From Neoroseomonas lacus (lineage in GTDB: Bacteria; Pseudomonadota; Alphaproteobacteria; Acetobacterales; Acetobacteraceae), in contig NZ_BMKW01000009.1 of the NCBI RefSeq assembly GCF_014644535.1, positions 62,001 through 126,000 of the forward strand: a stretch of DNA of 64,000 nucleotides, read 5' to 3'. Shown here in pieces: positions 1 through 8,005 of this stretch (its first letter is position 1; the number at the start of each line of letters is the position of its first letter). The position numbers and the translations under genes were made by a program. The notes under the pieces are model-generated. The model searched no databases, was not told the DNA's origin, and saw nothing but the letters and a program-made list of their open reading frames with translations.

Positions 1-86
1 GGAGAGGCTTTGCACCTCCAAGCCACCCACCAAAGGCCCGAGATCTTTGGAAACCGATACTTGGTGCACGGTGCCGCGGCCAGGAC
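1..86. repeat. Family-1 intergenic element, copy A (partial)
   Basis: The window opens inside a copy of the dispersed family-1 element. An imperfect GGAGAGGC/GCACCTCC hairpin is at 1-19, the CCAAAG...CTTTGG hairpin at 30-50, and then the conserved flank GGAAACCGATACTTGG and CGCGGCCAGGAC. Similarity to copies G (42454) and D (12329) fades after about 86, so this copy is truncated or decayed on the right and may extend left of the window. Confidence 0.75.
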
Positions 87-434
87 TAATGTCCTGAGCC
101 GGCTTTCCCACAAGCGACTTGAGGTTCCGGAAAAAAACCGCACCTCCCGACGAACTGCTGGAACCGCCTGAATGTTCGCGGTATGTTGGGAATATCAAGC
201 GACATCTACGAAGGCGGTCCATCGTGCTTGGTTGGATAAGAGATTAAAATCCTAAAATCTTAAAATTAACAACATCAACCGCTTGGCGCCATGCCGCGGC
301 CGCACGGCCCGGATTCTCGCGGTCGTCATGTTTGGCGCGCGTCGTCCTCCCGCCCAATCTCTCATGTCCTGCACCCGGTTCCGGCCGTCCAAGGTGTCCG
401 GCAACAGGTGAGGAACAATGGCGGCGAGAGGCTC
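87..434. other. Intergenic stretch with an AT-rich patch
   Basis: No convincing gene is seen. The overlapping short ORFs have the skewed Arg/Pro composition of shadow frames in GC-rich DNA. Positions about 241-275 are almost pure A/T, which stands out sharply from the rest of the window; this could be a promoter region or a remnant of transferred DNA. Confidence 0.5.
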
Positions 435-457
435 GGAGAGGGACCGCGCCCCTCTCC
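435..457 (-). terminator. Hairpin downstream of the M20 hydrolase gene
   Basis: Perfect 8-bp stem GGAGAGGG / CCCTCTCC with a 7-nt loop, about 18 bp beyond the stop codon of the minus-strand gene at 475. There is no T-tract, so it may be only a 3'-end hairpin. It resembles the outer hairpins of family-1 elements. Confidence 0.4.
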
Positions 458-474
458 AACGAACCGCGCCTACG

Positions 475-1644
475 TCAGCGCGGCATCTCCTGTTCCGCCA
501 GCCTGGCGAACAGCGACGACCCCAGCGGGATCAGGTCATCGTTGAAGTCGTAGCGCGGGTTGTGCAGCGACACGGAATGCCGCCCGCCATCCCCCTGCCC
601 GATGCCGATGAAGCAGCCCGGCCGCGCCAGCAGCATGTAGGAGAAATCCTCCGCCCCCATGCGCGGCGGCGCATGGCGCAGCACCTTCGCCTCGCCCAGC
701 ACGGCGGCGGCGGCCAGCGCGGCGCGCTCGGTCTGCGCGGCGTGGTTCACGGTGGGCGGATAGCCGCGCTGGAAGGACAATTCGGCCCTGGTGCCATGCG
801 CCTCGGCGGTGGCACGCACGATCTGGTGCAGCCGCGCCTCGACCATGTCCTGCACCTCCGGCTTGAAGGTGCGCACGGTCCCATTCAATTCCGCCACTTC
901 CGGGATGACATTGCCCGCCGAACCCGCATGGAACTGGCAGATGCTGATCACCGCGCTGTCCAGCGGATCCATCGACCGCGAGACGATCGACTGCACCGCG
1001 ACGACGATATGCGCGCCGACCAGCACCGGGTCGATGCAGGATTGCGGGCGCGAGGCATGCCCGCCCTTGCCATGCACGGTGATGTTGATGCGGTCGGCCG
1101 CCGCCAACACCGGACCGGCGACGATGCGTGCCTCGCCCAGCGGCAGTTCCGGCGTGTTGTGCATCCCATAGACGGCATCGCAGGGGAAGCGGTCGAACAG
1201 CCCTTCCTCGACCATCACCCGCCCGCCGCCGCCGCCTTCCTCCGCCGGCTGGAAAATGAAGTGGACGGTGCCGTCGAAATTCTTCGTCTCCGCGAGATAC
1301 CGCGCGGCGCCGAGCAGCATGGTGGTGTGCCCGTCGTGCCCGCAGGCATGCATCTTCCCCGCATTGGTCGAGCGGTAGGTGAAATCGTTGGTCTCCTCCA
1401 TCGGCAGGCAATCCATGTCGGCGCGGAAGCCGATGGAGCGCCCCGAGGACCCGTTGCGCAGCACGCCCACCAGCCCGGTGCCGGCGATGCCGCGATGCAC
1501 CTCGATCCCCCAGGCCTGCAGCTGCTGCGCTACCATCTCCGACGTGCGTTGCTCCTGGAAGCCGAGTTCCGGATGGGCGTGGATGTCCCGGCGCGTCGCC
1601 GTCAGCTCGGGGTGGAAATCAGCGATCCGATTGATGATGGGCAA
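475..1644 (-). CDS. M20 family amidohydrolase (hippurate hydrolase / aminoacylase type)
   Basis: Metal-dependent cytoplasmic amidohydrolase of the M20D group, predicted to release an acyl group from an N-acyl amino acid or similar amide. The 389-residue product starts at a TTG (1644-1642) with GGGGGAA about 7 nt upstream; the frame stays open further upstream but those residues look non-coding. HAHPELGF lies near residue 23, the metal-site Cys101-Gly-His103 in HACGHDGH, and the catalytic Glu pair in FQPAEEGGGG near 135; MGAEDFSYML near the C-terminus supplies a further metal ligand. Length matches the family. The class III aminotransferase next door is transcribed the same way about 100 bp upstream. 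The substrate cannot be told from sequence. Confidence 0.9.
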   Translation of the reverse strand: MPIINRIADFHPELTATRRDIHAHPELGFQEQRTSEMVAQQLQAWGIEVHRGIAGTGLVGVLRNGSSGRSIGFRADMDCLPMEETNDFTYRSTNAGKMHACGHDGHTTMLLGAARYLAETKNFDGTVHFIFQPAEEGGGGGRVMVEEGLFDRFPCDAVYGMHNTPELPLGEARIVAGPVLAAADRINITVHGKGGHASRPQSCIDPVLVGAHIVVAVQSIVSRSMDPLDSAVISICQFHAGSAGNVIPEVAELNGTVRTFKPEVQDMVEARLHQIVRATAEAHGTRAELSFQRGYPPTVNHAAQTERAALAAAAVLGEAKVLRHAPPRMGAEDFSYMLLARPGCFIGIGQGDGGRHSVSLHNPRYDFNDDLIPLGSSLFARLAEQEMPR

Positions 1645-1747
1645 GGTCGTTCCCCCGCATGAGGACGTTGTTATCCGCCAAAGGTGGCGTCGTTCGCGGC
1701 ATGCATCCAGCCCACCGCGATCGATAACCGCTATGTCGTGACGGCCG

Positions 1748-3079
1748 TCACACCCCGGCGATGGCGGCTTCCACCGCATCGCCGAACCGCTCGACGATCA
1801 TCCCGATCTCCGCTTCCGTCACCACATAGGGAGGCGCCAGGATCACGTGGTCGCCATGCTTGCCGTCGATGGTGCCACCCATCGGGTAGCAGGCGAGGCC
1901 ACGGTCAAAGGCTTCCTTCTTGATGCGCTCGTTCAGCGCCAGCGCCGGGTCGAACACCGCCTTGCTGGCGCGGTCGCGCACCAGCTCGATCGCCCAGAAC
2001 AGGCCGCGGCCGCGGATGTCGCCGATATTGGCGTGGTTGCCGAGCCGTTCGGTCAGCCCTTGTTCCAGCAGCGCGCCCATCGCCTTCACATTGTCGAGCA
2101 GCTTCTCGTCGCGGATCACTTCCTGCACCGCCAGCGCCGCCGCGCAGGCGACCGGATGCGCCTGGTAGGTGTGGCCGTGCTTGAAGGTGCCCGACCCCTT
2201 GGTCAGCGCCTCCATCACCCGGCCATGCACCAGGATACCGCCGATCGGCTGGTAGCCGCCGCCGAGCCCCTTGGCGATCACCTGGATGTCGGGCGTCACC
2301 CCTTCCTGTTCCCAGGCGTGCAGCGTGCCGGTGCGCCCCATCCCCGACATCACCTCGTCGAGGATCAGCAGCGCGCCATGACGTTCGCACACCGCCTTCA
2401 TCGCCGGGAAATACCCCGGCAGCGCGGTGGCGCAGCCGAGCGTCGCCCCCACCACCGTCTCGGCGCAGAAGGCGATGACGTTGTGTGGCCCGAGGCGCTG
2501 GAATTCGCCTTCCAGCTCCTCCGCCAGCCGCGCCACGTAGTCGGCGTCGGTCTCGTCGTCGCGCCGGTCGCGATAGGCATAGCAGGGCGAGACATGGCTG
2601 AAGGCATCCGACAGGATCGGCGCATAGGGCGCGCGCCGCATCGCATTGCCGCCCGCCGCCAGCGCGCCCAGCGTATTGCCGTGATACGACTGCCGCCGCG
2701 CAATGAACTTGGTCCGCGAAGGCTGCCCAACTTCGAGCGCCCATTGCCTGGCCATCTTCAGCGCGGATTCCATCCCCTCCGAACCCGACGACACGAAATA
2801 GGCATGGGTCAGCCCGCCCGGCGCATGGCCGACCAGCATATCGGCGAGGCGTTCGGCGCTCTCGGCGGTGAACAGCGCGGTATGCGCGTAGCACAGCTTG
2901 TCAATCTGGTCCTTCATCGCCTGGACCACATGTGGATGCCCGTGGCCAAGACAGGCGACGGCCGCCCCGCCCGACCCGTCGATCACCTCATGCCCGGAGG
3001 CGTCGCGCAGCCAGATGCCGCGGCCGGAGACGGCGATGGCGGGCGCCTCGCGCAGGTTGCGATGGACGACATGGGTCAT
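1748..3079 (-). CDS. Class III PLP-dependent aminotransferase
   Basis: 443-residue aminotransferase of the omega-aminotransferase group, using pyridoxal phosphate to move an amino group between an amine or omega-amino acid and a keto acid. The N-terminal GHGHPHVVQAM region, SSGSEGMESALKMARQ, ILDEVMSGMGRTGTLHA and the PLP-lysine motif VIAKGLGGGYQPIGG are all present in the usual order. The start at 3079 is set by GAAGGAG 7 nt upstream; a longer open frame exists but has no ribosome site. It is followed on the same strand by the M20 amidohydrolase, so the two may act in sequence on an acylated amine, but that is inference. Confidence 0.9.
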   Translation of the reverse strand: MTHVVHRNLREAPAIAVSGRGIWLRDASGHEVIDGSGGAAVACLGHGHPHVVQAMKDQIDKLCYAHTALFTAESAERLADMLVGHAPGGLTHAYFVSSGSEGMESALKMARQWALEVGQPSRTKFIARRQSYHGNTLGALAAGGNAMRRAPYAPILSDAFSHVSPCYAYRDRRDDETDADYVARLAEELEGEFQRLGPHNVIAFCAETVVGATLGCATALPGYFPAMKAVCERHGALLILDEVMSGMGRTGTLHAWEQEGVTPDIQVIAKGLGGGYQPIGGILVHGRVMEALTKGSGTFKHGHTYQAHPVACAAALAVQEVIRDEKLLDNVKAMGALLEQGLTERLGNHANIGDIRGRGLFWAIELVRDRASKAVFDPALALNERIKKEAFDRGLACYPMGGTIDGKHGDHVILAPPYVVTEAEIGMIVERFGDAVEAAIAGV

Positions 3080-3245
3080 GGGCTGGCTCCTTCGGGGCGC
3101 CATCCTGCCCCTCTCGCGGCAATCGGCAAGACGGGCCGGCGCGTCATTGCGCGGCCGCGCGAGAATTCTTCGCTCCGGTCGCGAATAAACCGCCACCCCG
3201 CCCGGTCTTCATGACGGACACCCCGAAACCGAAGGGATTACCGCC

Positions 3246-4169
3246 ATGGACGAACCCACGCGCCGCGACACGCTCGAGTGCATGCTCTGGGCCGGCACCG
3301 GCCTGCTCTGGAGCGTGGTGGGCGGCGTGCCCCGCGCCAGCCTGATCGGCACCGCCGAGGCCGCCACCGCCGCCGCCGCCGGCTTCACCTTCGCCCAGGT
3401 CAGCGACAGCCATCTCGGCTTCGCCACGCCGCTGTACAACGATGTCGCCGGCACCACGGCCGAAGCGCTGCGCGCGCTCGGCAGTTCGACGCAGCGGCCA
3501 TCGTTGGTCCTGCACACCGGCGACGTCACGCATCTGTCGAAGGCCGCCGAATTCGACGCCGCACAACAGATCTTCGGCGGCTCCGGCCTGGAGATGCGCT
3601 ACGTGCCCGGAGAGCACGACGTCATCGACGATGACGGCCGCGCCTTCCTCGAACGCTTCGGCCGCGGCGCCGGGCCTGGCGGCTGGTCAAGCTTCGATGC
3701 CGGCGGCATCCACTTCATCGGCCTGAACAATGTGGTGAACCTGCAGGCCGGTGGCCTCGGCCAGATCGGCGCCGCGCAGCTTGCCTTCCTCGAAGCCGAT
3801 CTGCGCGGGCGGTCCGCCAGCCAGCCCATCGTCGTCTTCGCCCATATCCCGCTATGGACGATCCACGCGCCCTGGGGCTGGGGCACCGAGGATTCCGAAC
3901 AGGCGATGCGCCTGCTCGCGCGCTTCGGCTCGGTCACCGTGCTGAACGGCCATATCCACCAGATCATCCAGAAGGTGGAAGGCCACGTCGCCTTCCACAC
4001 GGCACGGTCCACCGCCTTCCCGCAGCCCGCGCCGGGAAGCGCGCCCTCGCCCGGGCCGATCCGCAACCTGCCGGCCGACCGGCTGCGCAGCGTGCTCGGC
4101 GTCACCCGCGTCAGCCGGGTCGAGGGCAACCGCCCCCTCGCCATCATCGACACGCCGCTCGGCGCCTGA
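3246..4169 (+). CDS. Tat-exported calcineurin-like metallophosphoesterase
   Basis: Predicted periplasmic metallophosphoesterase of 307 residues. The N-terminus has a twin-arginine motif (TRRDTLECMLW) and a hydrophobic segment ending near an A-E-A-A site at about residue 40. The dinuclear-metal motifs follow in order: DSHLG, HTGDVTH, PGEHD (in place of GNHD), FAHIPLW and LNGHIHQ. AAGGGA lies 8 nt before the ATG. It heads a tight cluster with a cupredoxin (4-bp gap), a cytochrome b, an ECF sigma factor and an anti-sigma factor, so it is probably co-expressed with an envelope redox function. The substrate is unknown. Confidence 0.85.
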   Translation: MDEPTRRDTLECMLWAGTGLLWSVVGGVPRASLIGTAEAATAAAAGFTFAQVSDSHLGFATPLYNDVAGTTAEALRALGSSTQRPSLVLHTGDVTHLSKAAEFDAAQQIFGGSGLEMRYVPGEHDVIDDDGRAFLERFGRGAGPGGWSSFDAGGIHFIGLNNVVNLQAGGLGQIGAAQLAFLEADLRGRSASQPIVVFAHIPLWTIHAPWGWGTEDSEQAMRLLARFGSVTVLNGHIHQIIQKVEGHVAFHTARSTAFPQPAPGSAPSPGPIRNLPADRLRSVLGVTRVSRVEGNRPLAIIDTPLGA

Positions 4170-4173
4170 CGCG

Positions 4174-4509
4174 ATGTCCCTGCCCCCGATGCGCCGGCGC
4201 GAGCTGTTCGCCGGCGCCGCCCTCACGCTCGCCGTCATCCCGGCGGCGCGCGCCGCGACGGCGAGGATCGTCATCGACGACTACGCCTTCCAGCCGATGG
4301 AGCTGCGCATCGCCGCCGGCACCGCCGTCACCTGGGAGAACCGCGACAGCAGCCCGCACAACGTCGTCAGCAGCGCGACACCGCGCGTCTTCCGATCGCG
4401 CACCATGGGCACCGGCGAGGGCTTCAGCTTCACCTTCGCCGAACCTGGCACCTACCGTTATTTCTGCTCCCTGCATCCGCATATGCAGGCGGTGGTGATG
4501 GTCACATGA
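4174..4509 (+). CDS. Tat-exported cupredoxin (type I copper protein)
   Basis: 111-residue blue-copper protein. The N-terminus carries a Tat-type motif (RRRELFAG) and a short hydrophobic segment ending at AARA near residue 27. A plastocyanin-like domain fills the rest: the His ligand is in SSPHNV and Cys, His and Met are in FCSLHPHM, a complete type I copper site. It is probably a small periplasmic electron carrier. It overlaps the following cytochrome b gene by ATGA, so the two are translationally coupled and likely redox partners. Start ATG at 4174; Met at 4189, just before the twin arginines, is an alternative. Confidence 0.85.
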   Translation: MSLPPMRRRELFAGAALTLAVIPAARAATARIVIDDYAFQPMELRIAAGTAVTWENRDSSPHNVVSSATPRVFRSRTMGTGEGFSFTFAEPGTYRYFCSLHPHMQAVVMVT

Positions 4510-5069
4510 CGGCGGCGCAAACCCACAGCGCCGCCGCACGGGCGATGCATTGGGCCAGTGCCGGACTGATCCTGGTCGTCTTCGCGGCGATCTGGATGCC
4601 GGTCGATGAGGCCTCCGACACCGCCTACGCCGTCAAGCTGATGGTGCATCGCTCGGCCGGCGTGCTGGTCTGGCTGTTGACCCTGGTGCGGCTGGTCCGG
4701 CGCGGTGTCGGCCACAGCCCGGCCTTGCCGATGGATGTGCCGCGACTGCAACGCATCGCCGCGCGGTTGCATGCGGCGGCGCTGTATCTGCTGTTGCTGG
4801 CCCAGCCGCTGTTCGGGCTGATCGCCAGCCAGGCGGCCGGCAATACGGTGCGACCCTTCGGCCTCTTTGCCATCCCGACGCTGGTGGCGCGCGATCGGGC
4901 GCTCGCCCATGCCTGCTTCGGCCTGCACGAGGCGGTGGCGACATTGCTGCTGGTGTTCATCGGGGCGCATGTGGCGGCGGCGCTGCATCATCACTATCTG
5001 CGACGCGACGGCGTGCTGGTGAGCATGCTGCCCGGCCTGCGGCGGCTGGATGCGCGACACGGCAATTGA
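4506..5069 (+). CDS. Cytochrome b561 family membrane protein
   Basis: 187-residue integral membrane di-haem cytochrome b with about four hydrophobic helices. Candidate haem-ligand histidines are in AMHWASAG (helix 1), LMVHRSAGV (helix 2), ARLHAAAL (helix 3) and FGLHEAV with GAHVAAALHHH (helix 4), the pattern of the CybB/b561 family that passes quinol electrons across the membrane. The start codon overlaps the cupredoxin stop by ATGA, which suggests electron transfer from the cytochrome to the cupredoxin. Its 3' end is close to the ECF sigma gene. Confidence 0.85.
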   Translation: MTAAQTHSAAARAMHWASAGLILVVFAAIWMPVDEASDTAYAVKLMVHRSAGVLVWLLTLVRLVRRGVGHSPALPMDVPRLQRIAARLHAAALYLLLLAQPLFGLIASQAAGNTVRPFGLFAIPTLVARDRALAHACFGLHEAVATLLLVFIGAHVAAALHHHYLRRDGVLVSMLPGLRRLDARHGN

Positions 5070-5088
5070 GCGGAGGATCTCCGACAGC

Positions 5089-5631
5089 ATGCTTCCGCGA
5101 TCGGCCCCGCCGCCCGGGCTCGAGCAGGCCATCACCGGCAATCTGGACGCGGCGTTCAACCTCGCCCGCTGGCTCCTGCGCGACCCGAGCGCGGCGGAGG
5201 ATGTGGTGCAGGAATCCGCCCTGCGCGCGCTGCGCTATGCCGAGGGCTGGCGTGGTGGCGACGGTCGCGCCTGGCTGCTGCAAATCGTGCGCAACACCGC
5301 CTATGACTGGCTGTCGCGCCGCCGCGCGCGGGGCGAGGTCGCGCTGGAAGCCCCGGCCGGCGACGTCGCCGGTCCACTCGATGACCTGCCCGACCCCGCA
5401 CCCGATCCAGAAGCCGTCCTGGCCGAGACGCAGGCGCGCGAGGGTCTCGATGCCGCCGTCGCCGCGCTGCCGGTCGAGTTGCGCGAATGCCTCGTGCTGC
5501 GGGAGGTCGAGGAGATGTCCTACCGGGACATTGCCCGCACCACCGGCGTGCCGGTCGGCACCGTGATGTCCCGGCTGTGGCGCGCGCGCCGTGCGCTGGC
5601 GGGCGCCTGTGTGGAAGGAACGACGCCATGA
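5089..5631 (+). CDS. ECF-type RNA polymerase sigma factor
   Basis: About 180-residue group IV sigma factor. Region 2 includes AFNLARWLLRDPSAAEDVVQE and the segment ending AWLLQIVRNTAYDWL; a variable linker follows, then region 4 with LPVELRECLVLREVEEMSYRDIA and the helix-turn-helix TTGVPVGTVMSRLWRARR. ATG 5089 is preferred because GGAGGA lies 11 nt upstream; ATG 5050, inside the cytochrome gene, would add 13 residues. It overlaps the next gene, an anti-sigma factor, by ATGA. Such pairs usually control their own operon and an envelope-stress or redox regulon. Confidence 0.9.
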   Translation: MLPRSAPPPGLEQAITGNLDAAFNLARWLLRDPSAAEDVVQESALRALRYAEGWRGGDGRAWLLQIVRNTAYDWLSRRRARGEVALEAPAGDVAGPLDDLPDPAPDPEAVLAETQAREGLDAAVAALPVELRECLVLREVEEMSYRDIARTTGVPVGTVMSRLWRARRALAGACVEGTTP

Positions 5632-6380
5632 GCGAGCCCTGCGAGGACAGGATCCTGCTGCTGCAGGCCGACCACGATGGCGAGCTCGATGCCGGCCGCG
5701 CCGCCGAACTGGCGACGCATGTCGCGACCTGCCTGGGTTGTGCCGCGGCGCGGCGCGACCTCGCCGCGGTCTCGACGCGGTTGCGGCGGGAGCTGCCCTA
5801 CCATCGCGCGCCGGACCGCTTGCGCGCGGCGATCACCGCGCAGATGGCGCCCGTCGCCGCGCCGCCACCGCCACGACGTGCGCTGCTGCGTCGACAGATT
5901 CCGGCCTTCGTCGCCGGCATGGCGGCGGCGGCGAGCGTCGCGCTGGTCGTGCTGCCCCGTCGTGGCAGCGATGTCGCGGAGCAGGTACTGGGAAGCCATC
6001 TGCGGTCTTTGCAGGCGGCGCATCTGTTCGATGTGGCGTCGTCCGACCGGCATACGGTGAAGCCGTGGTTCGATGGCAGGCTGGATTTCGCGCCACCGGT
6101 GCGCGACCTGGCCGCGCAGGGATTTCCGCTGGAAGGCGGACGGCTCGACCATATCGAAGGGCGGGCGGTGGCGGCGCTGGTGTATCGGCGGGCGCGGCAC
6201 GTCATCAATCTGTTCCTGTGGCCGTCGCACAGCCTGCGGCCGAGCGAGCCGGCGGCGTCGACCATCTCCGGCTATCACCTGCTGCGCTGGAGGGAAGGCG
6301 ACATGGTGTTTTGGGCCGTGTCCGACGTGAACCTTGCGGAGCTGGAGGAATTTGTGCGGCTGTGGCGCGCGGCGACGTGA
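5628..6380 (+). CDS. Zinc-finger (zf-HC2) transmembrane anti-sigma factor
   Basis: 250-residue anti-sigma factor. The cytoplasmic N-terminus carries the HxxxCxxC zinc motif (THVATCLGC, about residues 31-39) of the ZAS/zf-HC2 group that clamps ECF sigma factors. One membrane segment follows (IPAFVAGMAAAASVALVVL, about residues 88-106), then a periplasmic domain of about 140 residues. GGAAGGA precedes the ATG, which overlaps the sigma stop codon, as is typical of co-regulated pairs. The start is fixed by this overlap rather than by the longer open frame. The inducing signal is not evident. Confidence 0.88.
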   Translation: MSEPCEDRILLLQADHDGELDAGRAAELATHVATCLGCAAARRDLAAVSTRLRRELPYHRAPDRLRAAITAQMAPVAAPPPPRRALLRRQIPAFVAGMAAAASVALVVLPRRGSDVAEQVLGSHLRSLQAAHLFDVASSDRHTVKPWFDGRLDFAPPVRDLAAQGFPLEGGRLDHIEGRAVAALVYRRARHVINLFLWPSHSLRPSEPAASTISGYHLLRWREGDMVFWAVSDVNLAELEEFVRLWRAAT

Positions 6381-6443
6381 TGCGTGTGCACGGCGCCGCT
6401 GTAGGTGCGGGGAAATTATACCGGCGACCCTTGACCTTGAATG

Positions 6444-6678
6444 GAGGAACCGAGAGGGGCGTTGCCCCTCTCGCGGTCTCCTCACCAAAGGCCTAAGGGC
6501 CCTTGGAAACCTCGACTTAGCGCTTTGCGTAGCGGTCAGCAGGGGTGGCGAAACCCGCCCTTGCGCACGAAGCGCGCGTCGCGGCTACAGGATGCGTTCA
6601 GTGCCCAGCGCAAAAAGAGGGCATTCCAAAGTGCACTGCACTTTGGCGGGGCGGTTTGGAGGGGCGGCGCCCCTCCAA
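6444..6678. repeat. Family-1 intergenic element, copy B (complete)
   Basis: Full-length copy of about 235 bp lying between convergent genes. Perfect hairpins are CGAGAGGGGC/GCCCCTCTCG at 6451-6473 (loop GTT), CCAAAGTGC/GCACTTTGG at 6626-6646 (loop ACT) and TTGGAGGGGC/GCCCCTCCAA at 6656-6678 (loop GGC). A near-perfect CCAAAGGCC-type hairpin is near 6485-6506. The core TTGCGCACGAAGCGCG is at about 6571. The middle stem differs from copies D and E but stays fully paired. Confidence 0.85.
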
Positions 6679-6715
6679 CCTTCCCCCTCCGGTCAACAGA
6701 CTGGGCCGCCGGCGT

Positions 6716-6757
6716 GAGTTTCCTGCCGGGATGCTCGAGGGGCGCCGCCCCTCGACC
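6716..6757 (+). repeat. Family-2 hairpin element
   Basis: GAGTTTCCTGCCGGGATGC is followed by the perfect stem TCGAGGGGC/GCCCCTCGA (loop GCC, 6735-6755). The unit abuts the stop codon of nupC at 6758, so on the minus strand it could act as its 3'-end hairpin. The same unit occurs at about 47195 (inverted) and 62815 (inverted), with a degenerate tandem repeat beside the latter. Confidence 0.7.
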
Positions 6758-8005
6758 TTACGGCGCCGTCAACACTCCCACCACCGCCCCGGTCATGCAG
6801 CAGGCGATGGTCGCCGAGATCAGCGACGGCAGCCCCAGCTTCACGATATCCTGCCGCCGTTCCGGGCACATCGCCGTCATCCCGCCGACCATAATCCCGA
6901 CCGAGCCAAGGTTGGAGAACCCGCACAGCGCATAGGTCAGGATCAGCCGCGAGCGATCAGACAGCCCCGCCCCGCCCGACTGCGCGAGGGCGAGGTAGGA
7001 GACGAATTCATTCACCACCATCTTCACACCGAGCGAGGCGCCGACTGTCGCCGATTCCGCCACCGGCACGCCCATCGCCCAGGCGACCGGCCACAGCACC
7101 CAGCCCATGATGGCCTGCAAGGTCAGCCCCGTGAGCGGTTCCAGGGCCAGGTTGATCAGCGCGACGATCGCGACGAAGACGATCAGTGACGCCATGATGC
7201 CGAGCAGCAAGTTCAGCCCATCCTGCGTGCCGCGCACCAGCGCATCCATCGAGCTGTCGTAAAGCCTTTCGGGAATGCCATCGCCGCCTTCGGTGGCGGT
7301 CTCGCCCGCCGCCGGCGGGATCATCAGCAGCGCGGCAAGGATCGCCGCCGGGGCGGAAACCAGCGACGCCGTCAGCAACTGCCCCGCCGCGTCGGGCACC
7401 ACGGGCGCGATGATCAGCGCATAGACCACCAGCGTATTGCCACTGATCGTCGCGAGCCCCGCCGTCATCACCACGAACATCTCGGAGCGCGTGAGCTTCG
7501 CCAGCCAGGCGCGGATCATCAGCGGCGCTTCGACCATGCCGACAAACACATTGGCCGCCACGCCAAAGCCAGCTGCGCCACCCAGGCCGAACAGCCGGCG
7601 CAGCACGCCTGCCATGCCCTTCACGATCGCCGGCAGCACCCCCCAGTGATACAGCACGGAGGAGAGCGCCCCGACCACCAGCACCAGCGGCAGCGCCTGG
7701 AAGAACAGGATGAAGGAAGCACCGGGGAAGGGTTCCGGAAACGGCAGCGGCCCGCCGCCGAGATAGCCGAATACCAGCGACGTGCCCGCCCTGGTCGCGG
7801 TGGCGAGCGCATTGACCCCATCGCCGATCACCGCAAAGACGCGGCGCGCCCAGGGGACGTTCAGTAGCACGGCCGCCAGCGCCAATTGCAGCGCCAGGCC
7901 TGAGACGAACACGCGCATCGGCACGCCGCGGCGGAAGCCACCCAACGCCCAGGCAAGAAGGGCCAGCAGCAGCAGGCCGATGGCGGATTGTGCCTGGAGC
8001 ATCAT
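6758..8005 (-). CDS. Concentrative nucleoside transporter (NupC/CNT family)
   Basis: 415-residue inner-membrane permease, predicted to import nucleosides by H+ or Na+ symport. Many hydrophobic helices are visible. The N-terminal segment is followed by a gate domain (LSSVLYHWGVLPAIV), then GAAGFGVAANVFVGMVEAPLMI, FVVMTAGLATISGNTLVVYA and a C-terminal ASLGVKMVVNEFVSY segment; these VEAP- and NEFV-type motifs line the substrate site in CNT proteins. Length fits the family. Its ATG overlaps the rmuC stop by four bases (ATGA), so rmuC and this gene are translationally coupled. Confidence 0.9.
   Translation of the reverse strand: MMLQAQSAIGLLLLALLAWALGGFRRGVPMRVFVSGLALQLALAAVLLNVPWARRVFAVIGDGVNALATATRAGTSLVFGYLGGGPLPFPEPFPGASFILFFQALPLVLVVGALSSVLYHWGVLPAIVKGMAGVLRRLFGLGGAAGFGVAANVFVGMVEAPLMIRAWLAKLTRSEMFVVMTAGLATISGNTLVVYALIIAPVVPDAAGQLLTASLVSAPAAILAALLMIPPAAGETATEGGDGIPERLYDSSMDALVRGTQDGLNLLLGIMASLIVFVAIVALINLALEPLTGLTLQAIMGWVLWPVAWAMGVPVAESATVGASLGVKMVVNEFVSYLALAQSGGAGLSDRSRLILTYALCGFSNLGSVGIMVGGMTAMCPERRQDIVKLGLPSLISATIACCMTGAVVGVLTAP

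Noticed and set aside
244-459. 71-codon minus-strand ORF near the left edge
   Set aside because: Partly runs through the AT-rich patch and the 435-457 hairpin; no ribosome site or homology recognised.
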